A stretch of DNA of 64,000 nucleotides from Sipunculus nudus (taxonomy: Eukaryota; Annelida; Sipuncula; Golfingiida; Sipunculidae): assembly GCA_026874595.1 (NCBI GenBank), contig CM049306.1, forward strand, positions 95,781,642 through 95,845,641. The letters are read 5' to 3'. The first letter of the stretch is position 1, and each line of letters begins with the position of its first letter. Under the pieces are notes generated by a model. The model was not told the DNA's origin, did not search any database, and was given only the letters and a program-made list of their open reading frames with translations. Positions 12,761-24,961 of the stretch are shown piece after piece. Made by a program: the position numbers and the translations under genes.

Positions 12761-15700
12761 CTACTGTTTGTCTAGGAAGTTGTAAATGTTAATTAAGTAA
12801 GGCCACTCACCACCCACTGTTTGTCTAGGAAGTTGTATATGTTAAGTAAGGCCATTCACCACCCTGGCTTTGTCAAGGAAGTTGTAAATGTTAATTAAGG
12901 CCACTCACCACCCACTGTTTGTCTAGGAAGTTGTTAATGTTAATAAAGGCCACTCACCACCCACTGTTTGTCTAGGAAGTTGTATATGTTAAGTAAGGCC
13001 ATTCATCACCCTGGCTTTATCTAGGAAGTTGTTAATGTTAATAAAGGCCACTCACCACCCACTGTTTTTCCAGGAAATTGTATATGTTAAGTAAGGCCAC
13101 TCACCACTCGCTGTTTTTCTAGGAAGTTGTATATGTTAATTAAGGCCACTCACCACCCACTCTTTTTCTAGGAAGTTGTATATGTTAAGTAAGGCCACTC
13201 ACCACCCACTGTTGTCTAAGAAGTTGTATGTGCTAAGTAAGGCCATTCACCACCCTGGCTTTGTCAAGGAAGTTGTAAATGTTAAATAGGGCCACTCACC
13301 ACCCACTGTTTTTCTAGGAAGTTGTATATGTTAAGTAAGGCCATTCATCACCCTGGCTTTGTCTAGGAAGTTGTATATGTTAAGTAAGGCCATTCACCAC
13401 CCTGGCTTTGTCTAGGAAGTTGTAAATGTTAATTAAGGCCACTCACCACCCACTGTTTGTCTAGGAAGTTGTAAATGTTAATTAGGGCCACTCACCACCC
13501 ACTCTTTGTCTAGGAAGTTGTATTTCTTAATTAGGGCCACTCACCACCCACTGTTTGTCTAGGAAGTTGTTTATGTTAAGTAAGGCCATTCACCACCCTG
13601 GCTTTGTCAAGGAAGTTGTAAATGTTAATTAAGACCACTCACCACCTACTGTTTGTCTAGGAAGTTGTAAATCTTAATTAGGGCCACTCACCACCCACTG
13701 TTTGTCTAGGAAGTTGTAAATGTTAAGTAAGGCCATTCACCACCCACTGTTTGTCTAGGAAGTTGTATACGTAAATAGGGCCACTCACCACCCACTGTTT
13801 GTCTAGGAAGTTTTTTATGTTAAGAAAGGCCATTCACCACCCTGGCTTTGTCAAGGAACGTGTAAATGTTAATTAAGGCCACTCACCACCCACTGTTTGT
13901 CTAGGAAGTTGTTAATGTTAATTAGGGCCACTCACCACCCACTGTTTGTCTAGGAAGTTGTATATGTTAAGTAAGGCCATTCACCACCCACTGTTTGTCT
14001 AGGAAGTTGTATATGCTAAGTAAGGCCATTCACCACCCTGGCTTTGTCTAGGAAGTTGTATATGTTAAGTAAGGCCACTCACCACCTACTGTTTGTCTAG
14101 GAAGTTGTATATGTTAAGTAAGGCCACTCACCACCCACTGTTTGTCTAGGAAGTTGTATATGCTAAGTAAGGCCATTCACCACCCTGGCTTTGTCTAGGA
14201 AGTTGTAAATGTTAAGTAAGGCCAATCACCACCCACTGTTTGTCTAGGAAGTTGTAAATGTTAATTAGGGCCACTCACCACCCACTCTTTGTCTAGGAAG
14301 TTGTATTTCTTAATTAGGGCCACTCACCACCCACTGTTTGTCTAGGAAGTTGTTTATGTTAAGTAAGGCCATTCACCACCCTGGCTTTGTCAAGGAAGTT
14401 GTAAATGTTAATTAAGACCACTCACCACCTACTGTTTGTCTAGGAAGTTGTAAATCTTAATTAGGGCCACTCACCACCCACTGTTTGTCTAGGAAGTTGT
14501 AAATGTTAAGTAAGGCCATTCACCACCCACTGTTTGTCTAGGAAGTTGTATACGTAAATAGGGCCACTCACCACCCACTGTTTGTCTAGGAAGTTTTTTA
14601 TGTTAAGAAAGGCCATTCACCACCCTGGCTTTGTCAAGGAACAGTAAATGTTAATTAAGGCCACTCACCACCCACTGTTTGTCTAGGAAGTTGTAAATGT
14701 TAATTAGGGCCACTCACCACCCACTGTTTGTCTAGGAAGTTGTATATGTTAAGTAAGGCCATTCACCACCCACTGTTTGTCTAGGAAGTTGTATATGCTA
14801 AGTAAGGCCATTCACCACCCTGGCTTTGTCTAGGAAGTTGTATATGTTAAGTAAGGCCACTCACCACCTACTGTTTGTCTAGGAAGTTGTATATGTTAAG
14901 TAAGGCCACTCACCACCCACTGTTTGTCTAGGAAGTTGTATATGCTAAGTAAGGCCATTCACCACCCTGGCTTTGTCTAGGAAGTTGTAAATGTTAAGTA
15001 AGGCCACTCACCACCCACTGTTTGTCTAGGAAGTTGTATATGTTAAGTAAGGCCATTCATCATCCTGGCTTTGTCTAGGAAATTGTTAATGTTAATAAAG
15101 GCCACTCACCACCCACTGTTTGTCTAGGAAGTTGTATATGTTAAGTAAGGCCACTCACCACCCACTGTTTGTCTAGGAAGTTGTATATGCTAAGTAAGGC
15201 CATTCACCACCCTGGCTTTGTCTAGGAAGTTGTATATGTTAAGTAAGGCCACTCACCACCCACTGTTTGTCTAGGAAGTTGTATATGTTAAGTAAGGCCA
15301 TTCACCACCCTGGCTTTGTCAAGGAAGTTGTAAATGTTAATTAAGGCCACTCACCACCCACTGTTTGTCTAGGAAGTTGTTAATGTTAATAAAGGCCACT
15401 CACCACCCACTGTTTGTCTAGGAAGTTGTATATGTTAAGTAAGGCCATTCATCACCCTGGCTTTGTCTAGGAAGTTGTTAATGTTAATAAAGGCCACTCA
15501 CCACCCACTGTTTGTCTAGGAAGTTTTATATGTTAAGTAAGGCCACTCACCACCCACTGTTTGTCTAGGAAGTTGTATATGTTAAGTAAGGCCATTCACC
15601 ACCCTGGCTTTGTCAAAGAAGTTGTAAATGTTAATTTAGGCCATTCATCACCCTGGCTTTGTCTAGGAAATTGTATATGTTAATAAAGGCCACTCACCAC

Positions 15701-16799
15701 CCACTGTTTTTCTAGGAAGTTGTATATGTTAAGTAAGGCCACTCACCACCCACTGTTTTTCTAGGAAGTTGTATATGTTAATTAAGGCCACTCACCACCC
15801 ACTGTTTTTCTAGGAAGTTGTATATGTTAAGTAAGGCCACTCACCACCCACTGTTTGTCTAAGAAGTTGTATATGCTAAGTAAGGCCATTCACCACCCTG
15901 GCTTTGTCAAGGAAGTTGTAAATGTTAATTAGGGCCACTCACCACCCACTGTTTTTCTAGGAAGTTGTATATGTTAAGTAAGGCCATTCATCACCCTGGC
16001 TTTGTCTAGGAAGTTGTTAATGTTAATAAAGGCCACTCACCACCCACTGTTTGTCTAGGAAGTTTTATATGTTAAGTAAGGCCACTCACCACCCACTGTT
16101 TGTCTAGGAAGTTGTATATGATAAGTAAGGCCATTCACCACCCACTGTTTGTCTAGGAAGTTGTATATGCAAAGTAAGGCCACTCACCACCCACTGTTTG
16201 TCTAGGAAGTTGTATATGTTAAGTAAGGCCACTCACCACCCACTGTTTGTCTAGGAAGTAGTATATGCTAAGTAAGGCCACTCACCACCCACTGTTTGTC
16301 TAGGAAGTTGTATATGTTAAGTAAGGCCACTCACCACCCACTGTTTGTCTAGGAAGTTGTATATGCAAAGTAAGGCCACTCACCACCCACTGTTTGTCTA
16401 GGAAGTTGTATATGTTAAGTAAGGCCACTCACCACCCACTGTTTGTCTTGGAAGTTGTATATGTTAAGTAAGGCCACTCACCACCCACTGTTTGTCTAGG
16501 AAGTTGTATATGCTAAGGAAGGCCATTCACCACCCTGGCTTTGTCTAGGAAGTTGTATATGTTAAGTAAGGCCACTCACCACCCACTGTTTGTCTAGGAA
16601 GTGGTTTATGTAAAGTAAGGCCACTCACCACCCACTGTTTGTCTAGGAAGTTGTATATGCTAAGTAAGGCCACTCACCACCCACTGTTTGTCTAGGAAGT
16701 TGTATATGCTAATTAAGGCCATTCACCACCCTGGCTTTGTCTAGGAAGTTGTATATGTTAAGTAAGGCCACTCACCACCCACTGTTTGTCTAGGAAGTT

Positions 16800-18770
16800 G
16801 TATATGTTAAGTAAGGCCATTCACCACCCTGGCTTTGTCAAAGAAGTTGTAAATGTTAATTTAGGCCATTCATCACCCTGGCTTTGTCTAGGAAATTGTA
16901 TATGTTAATAAAGGCCACTCACCACCCACTGTTTTTCTAGGAAGTTGTATATGTTAAGTAAGGCCACTCACCACCCACTGTTTTTCTAGGAAGTTGTATA
17001 TGTTAATTAAGGCCACTCACCACCCACTGTTTTTCTAGGAAGTTGTATATGTTAAGTAAGGCCACTCACCACCCACTGTTTGTCTAGGAAGTTGTATATG
17101 CAAAGTAAGGCCACTCACCACCCACTGTTTGTCTAGGAAGTTGTATATGTTAAGTAAGGCCACTCACCACCCACTGTTTGTCTAGGAAGTTGTATATGTT
17201 AAGTAAGGCCACTCACCACCCACTGTTTGTCTGAGAAGTTGTTTATGCTAAGTAAGGCCATTCATCACCCTGGCTTTGTCAAGGAAGTTGTATATGTTAA
17301 GTAAGGCCACTCACCACCCACTGGGTGTCTAAGAAGTTGCATATGCTAAGTAAGGCCACTCACCACCCACTGTTTTTCTAGGAAGTTGTATGTTTAGTAA
17401 GGCCATTCATCACCCTGGCTTTGTCTAGGAAGTTGTTAATGTTAATAAAGGCCACTCACCACCCACTGTTTGTCTAGGAAGTTGTATATGTTAAGTAAGG
17501 TCATTCATCACCCTGGCCTTGTCTAGGAAGTAGTTAATGTTAATAAAGGCCACTCACCACCCACTGTTTGTCAAGGAAGTTGTAAATGTTAATTAGGGCC
17601 ACTCACCACCCACTGTTTTTCTAGGAAGTTGTATATGTTAATTAGGGCCACTCACCACCGACTATTTGTCTAGGAAGTTGTAAATGTTAATTAGGGCCAC
17701 TCCCTACCCACTGTTTGTCTAGGAAGTTGTATATGTTAAGTAAGGCCATTCACCACCCTGGCTTTGTCAAGGAAGTTGTAAATGTTAATTAAGGCCACTC
17801 ACCACCCACTGTTTGTCTAGGAAGTTGTATATGCTAAGTAAGGCCATTCACCACCCTGGCTTTGTCTAGGAAGTTGTATATGTTAAGTAAGGCCACTCAC
17901 CACCCACTGTTTGTCTAGGAAGTTGTATATGTTAAGTAAGGCCATTCACCACCCTGGCTTTGTCAAAGAAGTTGTAAATGTTAATTTAGGCCATTCATCA
18001 CCCTGGCTTTGTCTAGGAAATTGTATATGTTAATAAAGGCCACTCACCACCCACTGTTTTTCTAGGAAGTTGTATATGTTAAGTAAGGCCACTCACCACC
18101 CACTGTTTTTCTAGGAAGTTGTATATGTTAATTAAGGCCACTCACCACCCACTGTTTTTCTAGGAAGTTGTATATGTTAAGTAAGGCCACTCACCACCCA
18201 CTGTTTGTCTAAGAAGTTGTATATGCTAAGTAAGGCCATTCACCACCCTGGCTTTGTCAAGGAAGTTGTAAATGTTAATTAGGGCCACTCACCACCCACT
18301 GTTTTTCTAGGAAGTTGTATATGTTAAGTAAGGCCACTCACCACCCACTGTTTGTCTAAGAAGTTGTTTATGCTAAGTAAGGCCATTCATCACCCTGGCT
18401 TTGTCAAGGAAGTTGTATATGTTAAGTAAGGCCACTCACCACCCACTGGGTGTCTAAGAAGTTGCATATGCTAAGTAAGGCCACTCACCACCCACTGTTT
18501 TTCTAGGAAGTTGTATGTTTAGTAAGGCCATTCATCACCCTGGCTTTGTCTAGGAAGTTGTTAATGTTAATAAAGGCCACTCACCACCCACTGTTTGTCT
18601 AGGAAGTTGTATATGTTAAGTAAGGTCATTCATCACCCTGGCTTTGTCTAGGAAGTAGTTAATGTTAATAAAGGCCACTCACCACCCACTGTTTGTCAAG
18701 GAAGTTGTAAATGTTAATTAGGGCCACTCACCACCCACTGTTTTTCTAGGAAGTTGTATATGTTAATTAG
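16800..18770. repeat. Roughly 1.1-kb duplicated block in the satellite
   Basis: The CAAAGAAGTTG / AATTTAGGCC / CATTCATCACC series at 16841 recurs at 17966 (offset 1125). The unusual CACTGGGTGTCTAAGAAG unit at 17331 recurs at 18446 (offset 1115), along with the shortened GTATGTTTAGTAAGG unit that follows. The small offset difference means an indel between the copies. The order of markers is kept, so this is duplication and not coincidence. Confidence 0.75.
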
Positions 18771-21700
18771 GGCCACTCACCACCCACTATTTGTCTAGGA
18801 AGTTGTAAATGTTAATTAGGGCCACTCCCTACCCACTGTTTGTCTAGGAAGTTGTATATGTTAAGTAAGGCCATTCACCACCCTGGCTTTGTCAAGGAAG
18901 TTGTAAATGTTAATTAAGGCCACTCACCACCCACTGTTTGTCTAGGAAGTTGTATATGCTAAGTAAGGCCATTCACCACCCTGGCTTTGTCTCTGAAGTT
19001 GTATATGTTAAGTAAGGCCACTCACCACCCACTGTTTGTATAGGAAGTTGTAAATGTTAATTAGGGCCACTCACCACCCACTGTTTGTCTAGGAAGTTGT
19101 ATAGGTAAATAGGGCCACTCACCACCCACTGTTTGTCAAGGAAGTTTTTTATGTTATGAAAGGCCATTCACCACCCTGGCTTTGTCAAGGAAGTTGTAAA
19201 TGTTAATTAAGGCCACTCACCACCCACTGTTTGTCTAGGAAGTCGTGAATGTTAATTAGGGCCACTCACCACCCACTGTTTGTCTAGGAAGTTGTATATG
19301 TTAAGTAAGGCCATTCACCACCCACTGTTTGTCTAGGATGTTGTATATGCTAAGTAAGGCCATTCACCACCCTGGCTTTGTCTCAGAAGTTGTATATGTT
19401 AAGTAAGGCCACTCACCACCTACTGTTTGTCTAGGAAGTTGTAAATGTTAATTAAGTAAGGCCAATCACCACCCACTGTTTGTCTAGGAAGTTGTATATG
19501 TTAAGTAAGGCCATTCACCACCCTGGCTTTGTCAAGGAAGTTGTAAATGTTAATTAAGGCCACTCACCACCCACTGTTTGTCTAGGAAGTTGTTAATGTT
19601 AATAAAGGCCACTCACCACCCACTGTTTGTCTAGGAAGTTGTATATGTTAAGTAAGGCCATTCATCACCCTGGCTTTGTCTAGGAAGTTGTTAATGTTAA
19701 TAAAGGCCACTCACCACCCACTGTTTTTCTAGGAAGTTGTATATGTTAATTAAGGCCACTCACCACTCGCTGTTTTTCTAGGAAGTTGTATATATTAATT
19801 AAGGCCACTCACCACCCACTCTTTTTCTAGGAAGTTGTATATGTTAAGTAAGGCCACTCACCACCCACTGTTTGTCTGAGAAGTTGTATATGCTAAGTAA
19901 GGCCATTCACCACCCTGGCTTTCTCAAGGAAGTTGTAAATGTTAAATAGGGCCACTCACCACCCACTGTTTTTCTAGGAAGTTGTATATGTTAAGTAAGG
20001 CCACTCACCACCTACTGTTTGTCTAGGAAGTTGTAAATGTTAATTAAGGCCCCTCACCACCCACTGTTTTTCTAGGAAGTTGTTAATGTTAATAAAGGCC
20101 ACTCACCACCCACTGTTTGTCTAGGAAGTTGTATATGTTAAGTAAGGCCACTCACCACCTACTGTTTGTCTAGGAAGTTGTAAATGTTAATTAAGGCCCC
20201 TCACCACCCACTGTTTTTCTAGGAAGTTGTTAATGTTAATAAAGGCCACTCACCACCCACTGTTTTTCTAGGAAGTTGTATATGTTAATTAAGGCCACTC
20301 ACCACTCGCTGTTTTTCTAGGAAGTTGTATATATTAATTAAGGCCACTCACCACCCACTCTTTTTCTAGGAAGTTGTATATGTTAAGTAAGGCCACTCAC
20401 CACCCACTGTTTGTCTAAGAAGTTGTATATGCTAAGTAAGGCCATTCACCACCCTGGCTTTCTCAAGGAAGTTGTAAATGTTAAATAGGGCCACTCACCA
20501 CCCACTGTTTTTCTAGGAAGTTGTATATGTTAAGTAAGGCCACTCACCACCTACTGTTTGTCTAGGAAGTTGTAAATGTTAATTAAGGCCCCTCACCACC
20601 CACTGTTTTTCTAGGAAGTTGTTAATGTTAATAAAGGCCACTCACCACCCACTGTTTGTCTAGGAAGTTGTATATGTTAAGTAAGGCCATTCACCACCCT
20701 GGCTTTGTCAAGGAAGTTGTAAATGTTAATTAAGGTCACTCACCACCCACTGTTTGTCTAGGAAGTTGTTAATGTTAATAAAGGCCACTCACCACCCACT
20801 GTTTGTCTAGGAAGTTGTATATGTTAAGTAAGGCCATTCATCACCCTGGCTTTGTCTAGGAAGTTGTTAATGTTAATAAAGGCCACTCACCACCCACTGT
20901 TTGTCTAGGAAGTTGTATATGTTAATTAAGGCCACTCACCACTCGCTGTTTTTCTAGGAAGTTGTATATATTAATTAAGGCCACTCACCACCCACTCTTT
21001 TTCTAGGAAGTTGTATATGTTAAGTAAGGCCACTCACCACCCACTGTTTGTCTAAGAAGTTGAATATGCTAAGTAAGGCCATTCACCACCCTGGCTTTCT
21101 CAAGGAAGTTGTAAATGTTAAATAGGGCCACTCACCACCCACTGTTTTTCTAGGAAGTTGTATATGTTAATTAAGGCCACTCACAACTCGCTGTTTTTCT
21201 AGGAAGTTGTATATGTTAATTAAGGCCACTCACCACCCACTCTTTTTCTAGGAAGTTGTATATGTTAAGTAAGGCCATTCATCACCCTGGCTTTGTCTAG
21301 GAAGTTGTTAATGTTAATAAAGGCCACTCACCACCCACTGTTTTTCTAGGAAGTTGTATATGTTAATTAAGGCCACTCACCACTCGCTGTTTTTCTAGGA
21401 AGTTGTATATATTAATTAAGGCCACTCACCACCCACTCTTTTTCTAGGAAGTTGTATATGTTAAGTAAGGCCACTCACCACCCACTGTTTGTCTAAGAAG
21501 TTGTATATGCTAAGTAAGGCCATTCAGCACCGTGGCTTTGTCTAGGAAGTTGTATATGTTAAGTGAGGCCACTCACCACCCACTGTTAGTCTAGGAAGTT
21601 GTATATGTTAAGTAAGGCCATTCATCACCCTGGCTTTGTCTAGGAAGTTGTTAATGTTAATAAAGGCCACTCACCACCCACTGTTTGTCTAGGAAGTTGT

Positions 21701-24015
21701 ATATGTTAAGTAAGGCCACTCACCACCCACTGTTTGTCTAGGAAGTTGTATATGTTATGTAAGGCCACTCACCACCCACTGTTTGTCTAGGAAGTTGTAT
21801 ATGTTATGTAAGGCCATTCACCACCCACTGTTTGTCTAGGAAGTTGTATATGTTAAGTAAGGCCATTCACCACCCACTGTTTGTCTAGGAAGTTGTATAT
21901 GTTAAGTAAGGCCATTCATCACCCTGGCTTTGTCTAGGAAGTTGTTAATGTTAATAAAGGCCACTCACCACCCACTGTTTGTCTAAGAAGTTGTATATGC
22001 TATGTAAGGCCATTCACCACCCTGGCTTTGTCAAGGAAGTTGTAAATGTTAATTAGGGCCACTCACCACCCACTGTTTTTCTAGGAAGTTGTATATGTTA
22101 AGTAAGGCCATTCATCACCCTGGCTTTGTCTAGGAAGTTGTTAATGTTAATAAAGGCCACTCACCACCCACTGTTTGTCTAGGAAGTTGTATATGTTAAG
22201 TAAGGCCACTCACCACCCACTGTTTGTCTAGGAAGTTGTATATGTTAAGTAAGGCCATTCACCACCCACTGTTTGTCTAGGAAGTTGTATATGTTAAGTA
22301 AGGCCATTCATCACCCTGGCTTTGTCTAGGAAGTTGTTAATGTTAATAAAGGCCACTCACCACCCACTGTTTGTCTAGGAAGTTGTATATGTTAAGTAAG
22401 GCCATTCATCACCCTGGCTTTGTCTAGGAAGTTGTTAATGTTAATAAAGGCCACTCACCACCCACTGTTTGTCTAGGAAGTTTTATATGTTAAGTAAGGC
22501 CACTCACCACCCACTGTTTGTCTAGGAAGTTGTATATGTTAAGTAAGGCCATTCACCACTCACTGTTTGTCTAGGAAGTTGTCTATGTTAAGTAAGGCCA
22601 TTCACCACCCACTGTTTGTCTAGGAAGTTGTATATGTTAAGTAAGACCATTCATCACCCTGGCTTTGTCTAGGAAGTTGTTAATGTTAATAAAGGCCACT
22701 CACCACCCACTGTTTGTCTAGGAAGTTGTATATGCTAAGTAAGGCCATTCACCACCCTGGCTTTGTCAAGGAAGTTGTAAATGCTAATTAGGGCCACTCA
22801 CCACCCACTGTTTGTCTAGGAAGTTGTAAATGTTAATTAGGGCCACTCACCACCCACTGTTTGTCTAGGAAGTTGTATATGTTAATTAAGGCCACTCACC
22901 ACCCACTGTTTGTCTAGGAAGTTGTATATGCTAAGTAAGGCCATTCACCACCCTGGCTTTTTCTCTGAAGTTGTATATGTTAAGTAAGGCCACTCACCAC
23001 CCACTGTTTGAATAGGAAGTTGTAAATGTTAATTAGGGCCACTCACCACCCACTCTTTGTCTAGGAAGTTGTATTTCTTAATTAGGGCCACTCACCACCC
23101 ACTGTTTGTCTAGGAAGTTGTATATGTTAAGTAAGCCATTCACCACCCTGGCTTTGTCTAGGAAGTTGTATATGTTAATTAAGGCCACTCACCACCCACT
23201 GTTTGTCTAGGAAGTTGTATATGCTAAGTAAGGCCATTCACCACCCTGGCTTTGTCTCTGAAGTTGTATATGTTAAGTAAGGCCACTCACCACCCACTGT
23301 TTGTATAGGAAGTGGTATATGTTTAGTAAGGCCACTCACCACCCACTGTTTGTCTAGGAAGTTGTATATGCTAAGTAAGGCCATTCACCACCCTGGCTTT
23401 GTCTCTGAAGTTGTATATGTTAAGTAAGGCCACTCACCACCCACTGTTTGTATAGGAAGTGGTATATGTTTAGTAAGGCCACTCACCACCAACTGTTTGT
23501 CTAGGAAGTTGTAAATGTTAATTAAGGCCACTCACCACCCACTGTTTGTCTAGGAAGTTGTAAATGTTAATTAAGGCCAATCACCACCCACTGTTTGTCT
23601 AGGAAGTTGTATATGCTAAGTAAGGCCACTCACCACCCTGGCTTTGTCTCAGAAGTTGTATATGTTAAGTAAGGCCACTCACCACCCACTGTTTGTATAG
23701 GAAGTGGTTTATGTAAAGTAAGGCCACTCACCACCCACTGTTTGTCTAGGAAGTTGTATATGTTAAGTAAGGCCACTCACCACCCACTGTTTGTCTAGGA
23801 AGTTGTATATGCTAAGTAAGGCCATTCACCAATCTGGCTTTATCAAGGAAGTTGTATATGTTAAGTAATGCCATTCACCACCCTCTGGTTGTATAGGAAG
23901 TTGTATATGTTTAGTAAGGCCACTCACCACCCACTGTTATTCTAGGAAGTTGTATATGTTTAGTAAGGCCACTCACCACCCACTGTTTTTCTAGGAAGTT
24001 GTATATGCTAAGTAA

Positions 24016-24064
24016 GGCCACTCACCACCCATGGTTTGTCTAGGAAGTTGTATATGCTAAGTAA
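24016..24064 (-). repeat. Founding 49-bp unit: exon tail plus splice donor
   Basis: This single unit is at once the end of the synapsin exon and the first satellite monomer. On the minus strand 24064-24026 reads 13 codons, LLSIYNFLDKPWV, and 24025-24016 reads the intron start GTGAGTGGCC. It differs from the array in having CCATGGTTTGTC, which encodes D-K-P-W in reverse; I noticed no other monomer with it. Class A has CCCACTGTTTGTC and class B CCCTGGCTTTGTC here. The sequence before the unit in the exon (CTCC) and at the unit junction in the intron (GGCC) share CC followed by TTACTTAGC. A short CC microhomology therefore sits at the breakpoint. Confidence 0.9.
24020..24025 (-). promoter_or_regulatory. 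5' splice site of synapsin exon B
   Basis: On the minus strand the sequence reads TGGGTG|GTGAGT. This is a good match to the animal donor consensus and falls where homology to synapsin (DKPWV) stops. Most class-A satellite monomers downstream repeat the same GTGAGT at 49-bp steps. The true site is marked only by its place next to the coding exon. Confidence 0.85.
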
Positions 24065-24176
24065 GGAGTTGATGCTGGGCACGCCTCCGTAGTGTAGTCC
24101 CATCAGGATGTTCCTCCAGTCTTCTCCAGCATCTCGCACATGTTGCCTCACCAGCACGAAGTCAGGCTTGAAGGAT
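24026..24176 (-). CDS. Syn: Synapsin, internal exon B (C domain), partial
   Basis: Synapsins are phosphoproteins on the cytosolic face of synaptic vesicles that bind ATP through a C domain with an ATP-grasp fold and tether vesicles to each other and to actin. The 151-nt exon begins with one base that completes an Arg codon with the upstream exon. It then gives 50 codons, starting SFKPDFVLVRQH, continuing AGEDWRNILMGLHYGGVPS and ending INSLLSIYNFLDKPWV. The KPDFVL.RQH, GL.YGG.PS.NS and YNF.DKPWV blocks are hallmarks of the family. The acceptor is ACAG at 24177-24180, with CTGAT branch-like sequences upstream. The donor is GTGAGT at 24020-24025, giving a phase-0 exit. The last 39 nt are also the source of the flanking satellite. 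The exon stands alone: no downstream exon is visible before the window edge. Confidence 0.95.
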
Positions 24177-24518
24177 CTGTAACAATATCAACATCAGTAT
24201 CAGAACTATTAGGTTTGATCAATTGCTGCTTTAATTTAACAGTTGTTTTTTTATTGCAATTTTCTGATTTTGATTCTGGTTAAAATATCTTAACCTGTAT
24301 CAATAAAATTTAACAGAAATTATAAATGAACTAAGTATGATATACATACTGTTTTCTTTACCTACCTGCCACACACAAAACCCTTCTACTTACACACAAA
24401 AAGCTATTTTTTTAAAAGTTCAAAATCTTTTTATTCATGCAAGTCCCTGTGGTATAATGTAGAATTTTCTAGGACAGCTTGTCTGCATCTGTCTGATGGA
24501 CATATGAGAGCGCTTTCT

Positions 24519-24750
24519 GATGGATGACTGCGTTATGGATTATCTTGTCTACAGTTGTCTTTATGATGGATGACTGCGTCATTGATTTCTTGTCTACAGT
24601 TGTCTTTATGATGGATGACTGCGTTATGGATTATCTTGTCTGCAATTGTCTTTATGATGGATGACTGCATTATGAATTATCTTGTCTGCAATTGTCTTTA
24701 TGATGGATGACTGCAAATGGATTATCTTGTCTACATTTGTCTTGCACCTG
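24519..24750. repeat. 46-bp minisatellite, about five copies
   Basis: The unit begins TGATGGATGACTGCGTTATG and ends TTGTCTACAGTTGTCTTTA. Starts of TGGATGACTG fall at 24521, 24567 and 24612, followed by two further, more diverged copies. The stretch before it (24181-24518) is plain AT-rich intron with nothing recognisable. Confidence 0.85.
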
Positions 24751-24961
24751 ATCTTATCTAAGGATTCTTTTTTTTAGTGTTGCCCATGCTCTTTTAACTA
24801 TTTTAAACTCTTACTATACAAAATATATATTTTTTTGCAGCATATGACAGTCATCCCTCTCCATTTCCAAAGATGATAAATAATAATATTATTTATACAT
24901 TGTGAAAGGTTGGTTTTTACTTATTTTGGTATTTCTTGTCTCAATTTGCCCTTTTTTTTAA

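Larger units (their letters stand above)
1..24015 (-). repeat. Giant 49-bp tandem satellite derived from a synapsin exon-intron junction
   Basis: The whole stretch is head-to-tail copies of a 49-bp unit, about 490 by length, and it runs off the left edge. Read on + a common unit starts GGCCACTCACCACCCACTG, continues TTTGTCTAGGAAGTTG and ends TATATGTTAAGTAA. Two main classes are interspersed: class A with CACTCACCACCCACTGTTT and class B with CATTCACCACCCTGGCTTT. Further variants lie in the last 15 bp (TATATGCTAAGTAA, AAATGTTAATTAA, TAATGTTAATAAA). The minus strand of the unit matches the last 13 codons of the synapsin exon at 24026-24064 plus the intron start GTGAGTGGCC. The array lies directly downstream of that exon in the direction of transcription, so it occupies the next intron. 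A 49-bp period is not a multiple of three and the minus frame soon meets TAG, so it does not code. No other sequence interrupts it; indels are of one to a few bases or whole units. Confidence 0.97.

Noticed and set aside
1-24015. CRISPR-like array
   Set aside because: There are no unique spacers; the repeat is continuous head-to-tail and the context is an animal gene.
1-24015. Telomeric or classical centromeric satellite
   Set aside because: The unit is traceable to a synapsin exon junction and the array is intronic. No telomere motif is present; wider use as a centromere cannot be judged from one window.
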